Source: an uncultured Flammeovirgaceae bacterium (GTDB lineage Bacteria; Bacteroidota; Bacteroidia; Cytophagales; Cyclobacteriaceae). From it: a stretch of DNA of 6,847 nt. Position 1 is the first letter of the stretch. Each line of letters starts with the position of its first letter. The position numbers were made by a program, and so were the translations under genes. Where the stretch lies: contig CAMLLI010000231.1 of assembly GCA_946480685.1 (NCBI GenBank), positions 1 through 6,847 on the forward strand, given 5' to 3'. The notes below the pieces were generated by a model. The model did no database searches. It saw nothing but the letters and a program-made list of their open reading frames with translations, and was not told the DNA's origin. Of this stretch, positions 1-5,532 are shown piece by piece.

Positions 1-861
1 CAGGTTACCGGCCGCATCGTTTGCCAGGTCGATCACATAACCATTTACCAGACCGCCTTTACCGCCTGCACCTTGTTCGTAATGAACAAAGCGGCCTTGC
101 TCCGAGATCATTTTATCAAGGCCTTTATCAAACGTGCCGACCCATAGTGTATGATCGGCATCTTCCAGCAACGCGGTAACTTTATTACTGCTGAGACTTA
201 ACGGATCATTGGGGTTGTGATGGTAGTTGGTAAATGTTTTTCCATCGGGATTGAGAAGACTTAGTCCGCCTAATGTAGCGATCCATATTCGCTGGCGACT
301 ATCCAGCAACACAGCTTTAACAGAATTGGAGGGTAACGAACGTGGATCATTCGCCACATGATAGAAGTTCTCAAATGTCTTCGTGTGCAGATCAAATTTA
401 TTCAAGCCGCGTTCAGTGCCCACCCACAGGTTACTATCTGCATCAAAAGTCAGAGATATTACATCATCACTGCTGATACTGTTGGGTATATTTTTATTAA
501 CCGAAAAATGTTCGAAGCGATTGCTGGCCCGATCGTATACATTTAGTCCACCTTGTGTGCCCAACCATATATTACCGGCAGCATCTTCTGCAATACAATG
601 AATAAAGTTATTACTGATGCTGAGGGAGTCGGTGGGTTCGTTTCTGAAAATAGTAAAGGAGTAACCATCGTAGCGATTCAATCCGTCTTCTGTTCCGATC
701 CAGATAAACCCGAGACGATCCTGGTGAATGTCCCATACGTTGCCATGCGAAAGACCTTCCCTGACAGAAAGATGGTCAAACTTTATTTTCTCGGTCTGCG
801 CGTGCGCAGTGATCAAGAGTATAGGAAGTAACAGAACGGAAATAAAACAACTTAATCTCAT
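1..861 (-). CDS. Two-component regulator propeller sensor protein, N-terminal part (runs off left edge)
   Basis: The reading frame is open from an ATG at 861 to the window edge, giving the first 287 residues. Residues 1-22 look like a cleavable signal peptide (MRLSCF, a hydrophobic stretch, then AHAQ). After it come at least five blade-like repeats, each with a W-[IVL]-[GA]-T core: WIGT at 54, WLGT at 99, WVGT at 146, WIAT at 193 and WVGT at 240, usually followed by GL and a D a few residues on. Blades are joined by N-D-P-x-S-L type linkers (about 171 and 218). This is the Reg_prop (two-component regulator propeller) pattern. Such repeats usually form two periplasmic seven-bladed propellers, then a Y_Y_Y domain, a membrane helix and either a histidine kinase (often a hybrid system with an AraC-type output) or a LytTR/diguanylate cyclase output. 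The output domain lies outside the window, so the exact class is unknown. No good Shine-Dalgarno site precedes the ATG, which is usual in this phylum. The gene diverges from the cytochrome c gene; regulation of that neighbour is possible but unproven. Confidence 0.93.
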   Translation of the reverse strand, partial: MRLSCFISVLLLPILLITAHAQTEKIKFDHLSVREGLSHGNVWDIHQDRLGFIWIGTEDGLNRYDGYSFTIFRNEPTDSLSISNNFIHCIAEDAAGNIWLGTQGGLNVYDRASNRFEHFSVNKNIPNSISSDDVISLTFDADSNLWVGTERGLNKFDLHTKTFENFYHVANDPRSLPSNSVKAVLLDSRQRIWIATLGGLSLLNPDGKTFTNYHHNPNDPLSLSSNKVTALLEDADHTLWVGTFDKGLDKMISEQGRFVHYEQGAGGKGGLVNGYVIDLANDAAGNL

Positions 862-885
862 AGCAAATACCCGGGGTGATAACGA

Positions 886-893
886 CAAACGTA
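886..893 (-). promoter_or_regulatory. Candidate Bacteroidota -7 element for the propeller sensor gene
   Basis: Read on the minus strand, these bases are TACGTTTG, an exact match to the Bacteroidota -7 consensus TAnnTTTG. The element sits about 25 bp upstream of the sensor ATG, leaving a short leader. No TTTG is visible at the expected -33 distance, so only half of the promoter is supported. An 8-bp degenerate match can easily occur by chance. Confidence 0.3.
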
Positions 894-1111
894 TGGCGAT
901 ATATGTCCAGCTTAATATAGCGGGCCGGCTCACTTGTAACTACGCATGCTCAAGCGATCTGCAGAACATTCTTACATCGTTGCTCTTCCTGAAGTTACTA
1001 TTACGGATTCATGTTTCCGCGCTTTCTGAAACCAAAATAGTGTTCCTTTATTTCCACAACCTAACTAAATCTAAAGTCCTTGTGTGTTCGTTGCAGGGCC
1101 TTTTGAAAAGC

Positions 1112-1172
1112 TCCGTTTAACGAAGATCAAACTCCGTATTGCGTAGGCTTTCCGGTATAGCACATCCGTATT
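1112..1172 (+). repeat. Three helically spaced TCCGT direct repeats
   Basis: TCCGT begins at 1112, 1133 and 1165. The last two extend to an identical 8-mer, TCCGTATT (1133-1140 and 1165-1172). The spacings are 21 and 32 bp, close to two and three turns of B-DNA, which would place all copies on one face of the helix. They lie 31 to 91 bp upstream of the cytochrome start, where activator sites would be expected. An operator role is inference; the repeat itself is visible. Confidence 0.35.
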
Positions 1173-1181
1173 CAAGTGCTA
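1158..1181. promoter_or_regulatory. TAGCAC/GTGCTA inverted repeat upstream of cytochrome c
   Basis: TAGCAC at 1158-1163 is the exact reverse complement of GTGCTA at 1176-1181, with 12 bp between. Half-site centres are 18 bp apart. The repeat ends 21 bp before the cytochrome start. It could be a dimer-binding operator or a small 5'-leader hairpin. It encloses the third TCCGTATT copy. A chance 6-bp pair in a 340-bp region is not unlikely. Confidence 0.25.
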
Positions 1182-1202
1182 AACATCTGACAGAAAAAAT
1201 TT

Positions 1203-2081
1203 ATGGTAAAGAAGATCCTTAAAGTTACCGGAATTGTATTGGGAATTATTGTAGTGCTGGCGGCCGGCTTTTTCATGAAGGCCTATATCAGCGTAGAGAG
1301 CAGAAGAAGCACGCACTATAATGTTGTTACGCAACCTATCACCATTAACCATGATTCTGCAACGCTTGCCCTGGGCGCACGCCTGGTAAAAGCAAAAGGT
1401 TGCACGGAATGCCATGGCAATGACCTGGGCGGAAAAATATTCATTGATGATGGTGCACTCGCTCACCTCATTGCACCCAACCTTACTAAAGGTAAAGGTG
1501 GTCTCGCTCCCGACTATAATGTTGAAGACTGGTTACTGGCATTGAAACATGGTATACGCAAAGATGAAAAGCCGCTGCTGTTCATGCCTTCACAGGAATT
1601 TACTTTTTTGAGTGAACAGGACATGGGTGCAATCATTGCCTACTGCGTAAGTCTTCCGAACGTAGACCGCGAATTTCCAGAGGGAAATACTTTAGGACCG
1701 CTGAGCTATATATTAACCGATATGGATAAACTTCCATTATTCCCCGCAGAGATGATCGATCATAACCGGAAGCTTGTAAAAGAAGTGAAGGCAGAGGTTT
1801 CGATCGAGTATGGAAAATATCTGTCCACATCATGCCAGGGATGTCACCGCGAGAATATGAAAGGCGGAGAGCCTGTTGCGCCTGGCTTCCCCGTTGTAGC
1901 CGATATTTCTTCTACAGGTAATGCAGGCAAGTGGACCGATGAACAATTCATTGAGACACTGCGCACTGGTAAAACTCCGGAAGGTAAAGTTTTAAAGCCG
2001 CAGGAAATGCCGTGGACAATGGCGAAAGAGTTTAACGATACGGAGTTGAAAGCGCTGCATTTATACCTGAACAGTCTTTAA
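1203..2081 (+). CDS. Membrane-anchored di-haem cytochrome c
   Basis: This 292-residue protein has two covalent haem c sites: CTECH (Cys67, Cys70, His71) and CQGCH (Cys211, Cys214, His215). Likely axial methionines are Met128 in LLFMPS and Met269 in QEMPW, so each half is a class I-type cytochrome c domain (about 52-155 and 200-292). Residues 4-25 form a hydrophobic helix after MVKK with no clear cleavage site, so it is probably an uncleaved inner-membrane anchor with both haem domains in the periplasm. The first domain resembles the small cytochrome subunits that accept electrons from alcohol/aldehyde or nicotinate-type dehydrogenases. No dehydrogenase or oxidase gene is adjacent, so its redox partner cannot be named. 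The ATG at 1203 follows an A-rich leader (CAGAAAAAATTT) instead of a Shine-Dalgarno site. The gene stands alone, divergent from the sensor. Its stop codon lies inside the first unit of a heptamer array. Electron transfer is certain in kind; the pathway is unknown. Confidence 0.93.
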   Translation: MVKKILKVTGIVLGIIVVLAAGFFMKAYISVESRRSTHYNVVTQPITINHDSATLALGARLVKAKGCTECHGNDLGGKIFIDDGALAHLIAPNLTKGKGGLAPDYNVEDWLLALKHGIRKDEKPLLFMPSQEFTFLSEQDMGAIIAYCVSLPNVDREFPEGNTLGPLSYILTDMDKLPLFPAEMIDHNRKLVKEVKAEVSIEYGKYLSTSCQGCHRENMKGGEPVAPGFPVVADISSTGNAGKWTDEQFIETLRTGKTPEGKVLKPQEMPWTMAKEFNDTELKALHLYLNSL

Positions 2082-2104
2082 TCGCTGTCGGTTAATCGTT
2101 ATCC
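2077..2104 (-). repeat. Heptamer array A (4 units) over the cytochrome stop codon
   Basis: Four consecutive 7-bp units can be read: TTTAATC, GCTGTCG, GTTAATC and GTTATCC. On the minus strand they read GGATAAC, GATTAAC, CGACAGC and GATTAAA. Three of the four fit the family seen elsewhere in the window (consensus near G[GA][AT]TAAC); the second is diverged. The TAA stop of the cytochrome gene (2079-2081) falls inside the first unit. Orientation is opposite to array B at 2973-3000. Confidence 0.55.
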
Positions 2105-2107
2105 ATA

Positions 2108-2156
2108 AACTATTGATATATACTGAGCATATATAGTTAAAAGGTGGGTTTCCTTT
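2108..2156 (+). terminator. Weak hairpins after the cytochrome gene
   Basis: AACTAT (2108-2113) pairs with ATAGTT (2133-2138). Inside it ATAT (2116-2119) pairs with ATAT (2129-2132), giving about 10 A/T-rich base pairs with a 2-nt bulge. A second small stem follows, AAAGG (2140-2144) with CCTTT (2152-2156). There is no run of U residues after either stem, so this is at best a weak terminator for the upstream gene. Confidence 0.25.
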
Positions 2157-2333
2157 ATTGTGTGCATGAGTGAAGCAAAATCCGGTTGCCGGGGTATCTG
2201 AAGATTGGTTAGGTTTAATTAAGCTTTTTCGTTAACCTTTCTTTCTGATCTTCGCGCTTCTGGATTTTTGCCTTCACGATTCAACTCTATTACAAATTAC
2301 ATTCATGCCTGTATATTCTCGCAGGTAATTTAG

Positions 2334-2942
2334 TCAACCGGCGGTGAGATAAATTTCAGTTGCACCTTTGTCTTTAAAGCACTGGATACTTTTTATAAGA
2401 TTATTCAGGTCTTCCAGTATGTGTCCTTCTGCAAAGTAACCTTTCCATGGATTCGGATTTTCCTCCCGCTGCTTTCGTTCTTCATTCATCATTTCCATCA
2501 GCGGAGCTGCTGCTATCTCTCCTAACGAATGGATCAGGCTTTGCATATCCTGCTCCGACAGGTTTAAAGATTTCTCGTATGTGGTATAAATTATCTTATC
2601 ACAAACGGAACGATCTTCCAAAATTCTGTCACGAAAAGTGGAGACCAGGCTTAACAGGTCATCTGTTGATTGAATATTTTCGCGGATATAGTCTTGCGTT
2701 ACCTCATCCCACGTATATACCAGTTTCAACAATGGCGACAGATTCACTCCATAATATCTACCGGATTGAATCAGAATGCTTTGCTCACCATACTCCTCAC
2801 CACTGCTTACAAAGTCGTAAAATGTATGATCCAAAAACTGGCGGCAGTCAAAGCTGTTGGGTATCTGCTCTGAATGTACTCCTATATTAAATCCCATAAG
2901 TAAAACGGCTAAGCACGAATGTAAGAAGAAATGACTATCCAT
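2334..2942 (-). CDS. Exported protein of unknown function
   Basis: I do not recognise this 202-residue protein. Residues 1-24 look like a signal peptide: MDSHFFLHSC, a hydrophobic core LAVLLMGF, then a possible cut after GVHS. The mature part has three cysteines (33, 114 and 188), tyrosine-rich stretches near 42-76 and a helical, charged segment with NEERKQREENPNP around 153-165. It appears mainly alpha-helical and soluble. I chose the ATG at 2942 over an in-frame TTG at 2981, because a good AAGGAA site lies 8 nt upstream of the ATG and the signal peptide begins there. The TTG choice would put 13 unrelated residues in front and would read from heptamer array B. The gene stands alone on its strand between the cytochrome gene and the sigma-factor operon. 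It is flanked by oppositely oriented heptamer arrays at 2077-2104 and 2973-3000. Confidence 0.75.
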   Translation of the reverse strand: MDSHFFLHSCLAVLLMGFNIGVHSEQIPNSFDCRQFLDHTFYDFVSSGEEYGEQSILIQSGRYYGVNLSPLLKLVYTWDEVTQDYIRENIQSTDDLLSLVSTFRDRILEDRSVCDKIIYTTYEKSLNLSEQDMQSLIHSLGEIAAAPLMEMMNEERKQREENPNPWKGYFAEGHILEDLNNLIKSIQCFKDKGATEIYLTAG

Positions 2943-2949
2943 ACTGCTT

Positions 2950-2957
2950 CTTCCTTC
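2950..2957 (-). promoter_or_regulatory. Shine-Dalgarno site that fixes the start of the 2334-2942 gene
   Basis: On the minus strand the leader reads GAAGGAAGAAGCAGT directly before ATG. The AAGGAA core ends 8 nt from the start codon, an ideal distance. Most genes here lack a clear site, so this one is notable and argues for the ATG at 2942 instead of the upstream TTG. Confidence 0.55.
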
Positions 2958-2972
2958 ACATACACCAGTCAC

Positions 2973-3000
2973 GAATAACAATTAACCTGTAACGGATAAC
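2973..3000 (+). repeat. Heptamer array B (4 units)
   Basis: Four 7-bp units run without a gap: GAATAAC, AATTAAC, CTGTAAC and GGATAAC. All end in TAAC. The array lies between the minus-strand unknown gene and the sigma-factor operon. It is in the opposite orientation to array A, and the two share 12 of 14 bases over the GTTAATCGTTATCC segment when inverted. Confidence 0.6.
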
Positions 3001-3042
3001 CGCCCTTGAATAACTTTCCTCCTGCCTGTAATTTTCTTTGCC

Positions 3043-3050
3043 TATCTTCG
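3043..3050 (+). promoter_or_regulatory. Candidate promoter -7 element of the sigma-factor operon
   Basis: TATCTTCG differs at one position from the Bacteroidota -7 consensus TAnnTTTG. It would start transcription about 25 nt before the preferred TTG codon at 3080. No TTTG lies at the usual -33 distance. An alternative pair, TTG at 3006-3008 and TAATTTTC at 3029-3036 with a 20-bp spacer, is also plausible. The choice affects whether the longer start at 3038 could be used at all. Confidence 0.3.
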
Positions 3051-3079
3051 ACACATTCATCAAAGTTATTCCAGTCAAC

Positions 3080-3571
3080 TTGGCGAACGGAGAAGAACAA
3101 AACTTCATTAACCTTATTAACGAGCACCAGGGGCTTGTTCATAAAATCTGTTTTATGTATGAGCACGACCCCGATGCCCGCAATGATTTATTTCAGGAAA
3201 TCGTACTGCAGCTCTGGCGTTCGTTCCCGTCTTTCCGGGGTGAAGCCAAGATCACCACGTGGATGTATCGCATTGCATTGAACACCGCTATATCCGGTTT
3301 CCGGAAACAAACACGGTTGGTGAAAACTGAAGATCTGCAGGAAGTACACATGAACATTTCAGACGCGTGGGGTGACGATCGCGAAGAAGATTTCCAAAAA
3401 CTCCAGTGGGCAGTACGGCAGTTGCCGGAAATTGAACGCGCCATGATCATGATGGCACTGGAAGAAGTTCCGTACGATGAAATTGCCGAGACCATTGGAA
3501 TAACTCAAAACAATGTGCGCGTGCGCATGAACCGCATTCGCGAAAAACTACGAAAACTTATGTGCCCGTAA
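3080..3571 (+). CDS. ECF-subfamily RNA polymerase sigma factor
   Basis: This sigma-70 family extracytoplasmic-function factor directs RNA polymerase to a dedicated promoter set. From the TTG at 3080 it has 163 residues, normal for ECF factors. Region 2 covers about 10-78: DLFQEIVLQLW (36-46) matches region 2.2 and ITTWMYRIALNTAI (58-71) regions 2.3-2.4. Region 4 covers about 105-160, with LPEIERAMIMMALE (115-128) and a helix-turn-helix from YDEIAETIGIT into NNVRVRMNRIREKL. No ATG exists in frame before the conserved domain. I prefer TTG 3080, since homologues usually start 7-10 residues before the LINEHQG motif. The other option, TTG 3038, adds 14 residues (177 total) and sits upstream of the candidate promoter. 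No Shine-Dalgarno site is visible for either. The gene is first in a three-gene operon, 2 nt ahead of a membrane protein that may control it. The start is uncertain; the family is not. Confidence 0.93.
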   Translation: MANGEEQNFINLINEHQGLVHKICFMYEHDPDARNDLFQEIVLQLWRSFPSFRGEAKITTWMYRIALNTAISGFRKQTRLVKTEDLQEVHMNISDAWGDDREEDFQKLQWAVRQLPEIERAMIMMALEEVPYDEIAETIGITQNNVRVRMNRIREKLRKLMCP

Positions 3572-3573
3572 GC

Positions 3574-4185
3574 ATGGAACTGGAAGAATTAAAAAGCATA
3601 TGGAAAAGCAGTGATCCCGGCTTCAGTCCGAAAAACGAAGCGGAGATCGCACAAATGCTGAAAGGCAACAGCCAGTCAATCGTTGATAAACTGAAACGAA
3701 GTGTATGGTTTGAACTCGTCTTTACACTGGTAGCAGGTATAGCGCTGCTGGTATACGCGCTTACATTACCAAGTGGTGCGTTGAAATGGACTTCCGTATC
3801 TATACTGGTATTGTTTGTAGGATATTCATTTTACTACATCAAGAAACTTACACTGCTCGTAAAGTATAATCCTGCTGCTGAGAATATACGGGCATCGCTG
3901 GAGCGCCTCACGGATAACTTGTCCAGCTACCTGCGGTTTTACAAGCGAAGCTATACCTTGCTATATCCGATCTATTTTGTTTTGGGATTACTCTTTGTGG
4001 CGATGGAACGAGGGATGGATAAATTTCTGGCGAACCTCTCGCAGCCGCGCACCATTATATACCTGCTGGTAATCGGACTGGTATTTTTCTTCTGCAGCAC
4101 GTGGCTCACCAACTGGTATTTGAAAAAGCTATACGGCAATCATCTCGAAAAACTGAAAGGTCTGCTACATGACATCAAACAATAA
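3574..4185 (+). CDS. Four-helix membrane protein, candidate sigma-factor partner
   Basis: The protein has 203 residues. The N-terminal part (1-43) is hydrophilic, beginning MELEELKSIWKSSD, a start I associate with proteins encoded directly behind ECF sigma factors in Bacteroidota. Four hydrophobic helices follow at about 45-64, 71-89, 128-144 and 160-178. A charged loop (90-127) lies between helices 2 and 3, and a basic tail (179-203) follows. Both ends are predicted to be cytoplasmic. The ATG lies 2 nt after the sigma-factor stop and has no Shine-Dalgarno site, which suggests translational coupling; a GTG at 3562 would give four extra residues and a 10-nt overlap. Position and topology suggest an anti-sigma or sensing role, with the N-terminal segment touching the sigma factor. 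This is inference: there is no recognisable zinc-finger anti-sigma motif or FecR-type domain. Confidence 0.85.
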   Translation: MELEELKSIWKSSDPGFSPKNEAEIAQMLKGNSQSIVDKLKRSVWFELVFTLVAGIALLVYALTLPSGALKWTSVSILVLFVGYSFYYIKKLTLLVKYNPAAENIRASLERLTDNLSSYLRFYKRSYTLLYPIYFVLGLLFVAMERGMDKFLANLSQPRTIIYLLVIGLVFFFCSTWLTNWYLKKLYGNHLEKLKGLLHDIKQ

Positions 4186-5080
4186 AACTATATATACCCG
4201 CGTACTGCTCTTTGTACTTGCCGTTACGTTTACGCAGCATGCCATTGCACAGAAGAAAAAGGCTGTTGAGAATTCTGTCTTCTGGGAGGTAACCGGTAAG
4301 GGACTATCACAGCCTTCGTATCTCTTTGGTACATTTCATTTGCTGAGCCACCGGTATGTAGACAGCCTGACAAATGTTACCCGTAAATTTACTGCAGCCA
4401 AGACAATCGTCAGTGAATTGCTGATCGATAGCACGATGACTATGAAGATGATGGCTTCTGCACAAATGAAAGGTACTACGCTGGATAAATTACTGACACC
4501 CGAACAATTCAAACAAACTAACGACTGGCTTCGCGAACTTTCCGGCTATGACCTCACGATGTTCAATAGCATGAATCCGATGACGATCGAAATACTGCTC
4601 ATGACCATGTTGCAGCAAAAGTATTTCCCACTTGATCCAACCCAGGATGTTGTGATGGATCTATACTTTCAGCAGCGCGGTGCCCGTGAGAACAAGCAGG
4701 TTATCGGGCTCGAAACTTTTGATGAACAAACACATGCCATCTTCGGACAGTTTACCTACGAACGCCAGGCACAATTACTCGCCACTGCGGTAAACAAACG
4801 CGGTACCGCTGAAGGAGAACTTCGAAACATGAACAAGTTCTATCGCGAAGGGAACCTCGCTAAACTGGAGGCACTGATGTATGATGAAATGTATACCGCT
4901 GCAGAAACTGCTGTCATGCTCGACAATCGTAACAAGAAATGGATGCAACAGTTACCGGGTTTATTCAAACAGCAACCTACCTTTGTAGCGGTGGGTGCCA
5001 TGCACCTGGCAGGCGAAAACGGACTGGTTACACTGTTACGTAAAGAAGGCTATACAGTAAAACCGGTGCAGACAAAGTAG
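4169..5080 (+). CDS. Secreted TraB/GumN (Tiki-like) family protein
   Basis: This 303-residue protein has a signal peptide (1-28: basic start, RVLLFVLAVTF core, cut near AIAQ). The mature protein carries the TraB/GumN hallmarks. A first GxxH motif, GTFH (54-57), sits in YLFGTFHLLS after a FWEVTG strand. SEL with Glu83 follows, then GLETFDEQ (180-187), the LDNRNKKWMQ helix (251-260) and a second GxxH, GAMH (276-279), in VAVGAMHLAGENG. In the eukaryotic relatives called Tiki, the paired GxxH motifs and a conserved Glu form a metal-dependent protease site. Activity of bacterial members is largely unproven, so protease is a hypothesis. The likely site of action is periplasm or outer face. The ATG is preceded by GAAAGG 8 nt upstream and overlaps the previous gene by 17 nt, so it is the third gene of the sigma-factor operon and probably shares its regulation. 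Confidence 0.92.
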   Translation: MTSNNKTIYTRVLLFVLAVTFTQHAIAQKKKAVENSVFWEVTGKGLSQPSYLFGTFHLLSHRYVDSLTNVTRKFTAAKTIVSELLIDSTMTMKMMASAQMKGTTLDKLLTPEQFKQTNDWLRELSGYDLTMFNSMNPMTIEILLMTMLQQKYFPLDPTQDVVMDLYFQQRGARENKQVIGLETFDEQTHAIFGQFTYERQAQLLATAVNKRGTAEGELRNMNKFYREGNLAKLEALMYDEMYTAAETAVMLDNRNKKWMQQLPGLFKQQPTFVAVGAMHLAGENGLVTLLRKEGYTVKPVQTK

Positions 5081-5082
5081 CA

Positions 5083-5102
5083 GGTAAAGCTATAGCTATA
5101 CC
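5083..5102. terminator. Near-perfect 20-bp palindrome at the convergent gene junction
   Basis: GGTAAAGCTATAGCTATACC reads almost the same on both strands: nine of ten base pairs match, with one A/A mismatch. It lies between the TraB stop (5080) and the stop of the opposing gene (5096-5098), and covers the latter. Symmetry would suit a bidirectional stop signal, but there is no U-run on either side and no natural loop, so termination is only one reading. A protein-binding palindrome is another. Confidence 0.3.
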
Positions 5103-5437
5103 TCCGCTAAGGTTATGCGGGTAGGATTGCTGAGTTTATAATCACTTTTGCTGTTGTTGATTTTGTATCGGGTGTTTACATACCCCTTGCGATATTCCTT
5201 TACCCGTGCGTCAAACTCAAGTAATATACCTTCTGTCAGTTTTACCTTCTCAAAACCTTTGGTATAGCTGAACCAGATGTGGTCGGTAACAACTTTTCCG
5301 GTTTCTATATCCACCACGTGTTGAAGCAATACTGTCTCTTCCGAATAGCCTTTGAAATTTACCTTCTTGCCGAACCGGCTAAACGTTGCCCTGAATCGCT
5401 TTCGTTGTCCCGCCTCTTTTGCCAGTTCTTTTCGCAT
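5096..5437 (-). CDS. Small conserved-type protein of unknown function
   Basis: The protein has 113 residues and neither signal peptide nor membrane segment, so it is probably cytoplasmic. The N-terminus is very basic (MRKELAKEAGQRKRFRATF). Further visible features are RFGKKVNF (21-28), DIETGKVVTDHIWF (43-56), EFDARVKEYRKGY (74-86) and a final DYKLSNPTRITL (99-110). From memory, similar small proteins with an F-x-A-x-x-x-R-F-G start, a TDHIWF centre and a DY-x-L-x-NPT end occur in several phyla, including cyanobacteria and mobile DNA, without assigned function. The alternating pattern suggests a small beta-barrel, perhaps OB-like, and a basic nucleic-acid-binding surface; this is a guess. The start is the only ATG. 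The stop lies 15 bp from the TraB stop in convergent orientation, and the 5' end faces the hydrolase gene across 95 bp. Confidence 0.8.
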   Translation of the reverse strand: MRKELAKEAGQRKRFRATFSRFGKKVNFKGYSEETVLLQHVVDIETGKVVTDHIWFSYTKGFEKVKLTEGILLEFDARVKEYRKGYVNTRYKINNSKSDYKLSNPTRITLAEV

Positions 5438-5532
5438 CTTGTCTCAAAATCAGGTACAATTTTAAAGAACCACGCTATATACTGCAACTTCCATTTTGTA
5501 TTTTGCTTGTCTGTAAAATATTCACTCTTCGT

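Larger units (their letters stand above)
862..1202. other. Divergent intergenic region between sensor and cytochrome genes
   Basis: These 341 bp separate two divergently transcribed genes. Open frames crossing it show no protein-family signature and I treat it as non-coding. It contains a -7-like element for the minus-strand gene, three phased TCCGT repeats and a 6-bp inverted repeat close to the cytochrome start; these are listed separately. I found no convincing TTTG/TAnnTTTG pair for the plus-strand cytochrome gene, no tRNA-like fold and no strong terminator. A short TGATAACGACAAAC stretch at 877-890 weakly resembles two units of the heptamer family seen elsewhere in the window. Confidence 0.6.

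Noticed and set aside
358..831. Three short plus-strand open frames
   Set aside because: They are antisense to the strongly supported propeller repeats at 1-861 and carry no motif of their own.
728..1120. 130-residue plus-strand open frame across the sensor start and the intergenic region
   Set aside because: It overlaps the clear minus-strand signal peptide and first blade of the sensor, has no recognisable domain, and its composition looks like translated antisense and spacer.
2201..2276. GAAGAT...ATCTTC with inner GGTTA...TAACC as a structured RNA or terminator
   Set aside because: The stems are only 5-6 bp, with long unpaired stretches between and no U-run, so they are not distinguishable from chance.
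2447..2890. 147-residue plus-strand open frame
   Set aside because: It lies opposite the 2334-2942 gene, which has a signal peptide and a well-placed Shine-Dalgarno site. The plus-strand translation has no family features.
2943..2981. TTG-initiated extension of the 2334-2942 gene
   Set aside because: It adds 13 residues in front of a good signal peptide, skips the AAGGAA site and begins in the heptamer array.
5419..5532. N-terminal extension of the hydrolase back to 5419
   Set aside because: It would overlap the start of the divergent 5096-5437 gene, uses a non-ATG start and places 38 residues ahead of the signal peptide.
5438..5532. TATTTTG at 5499-5505 as the hydrolase promoter
   Set aside because: It is one base short of TAnnTTTG and has no TTTG at the -33 distance, so it was not listed as a promoter.
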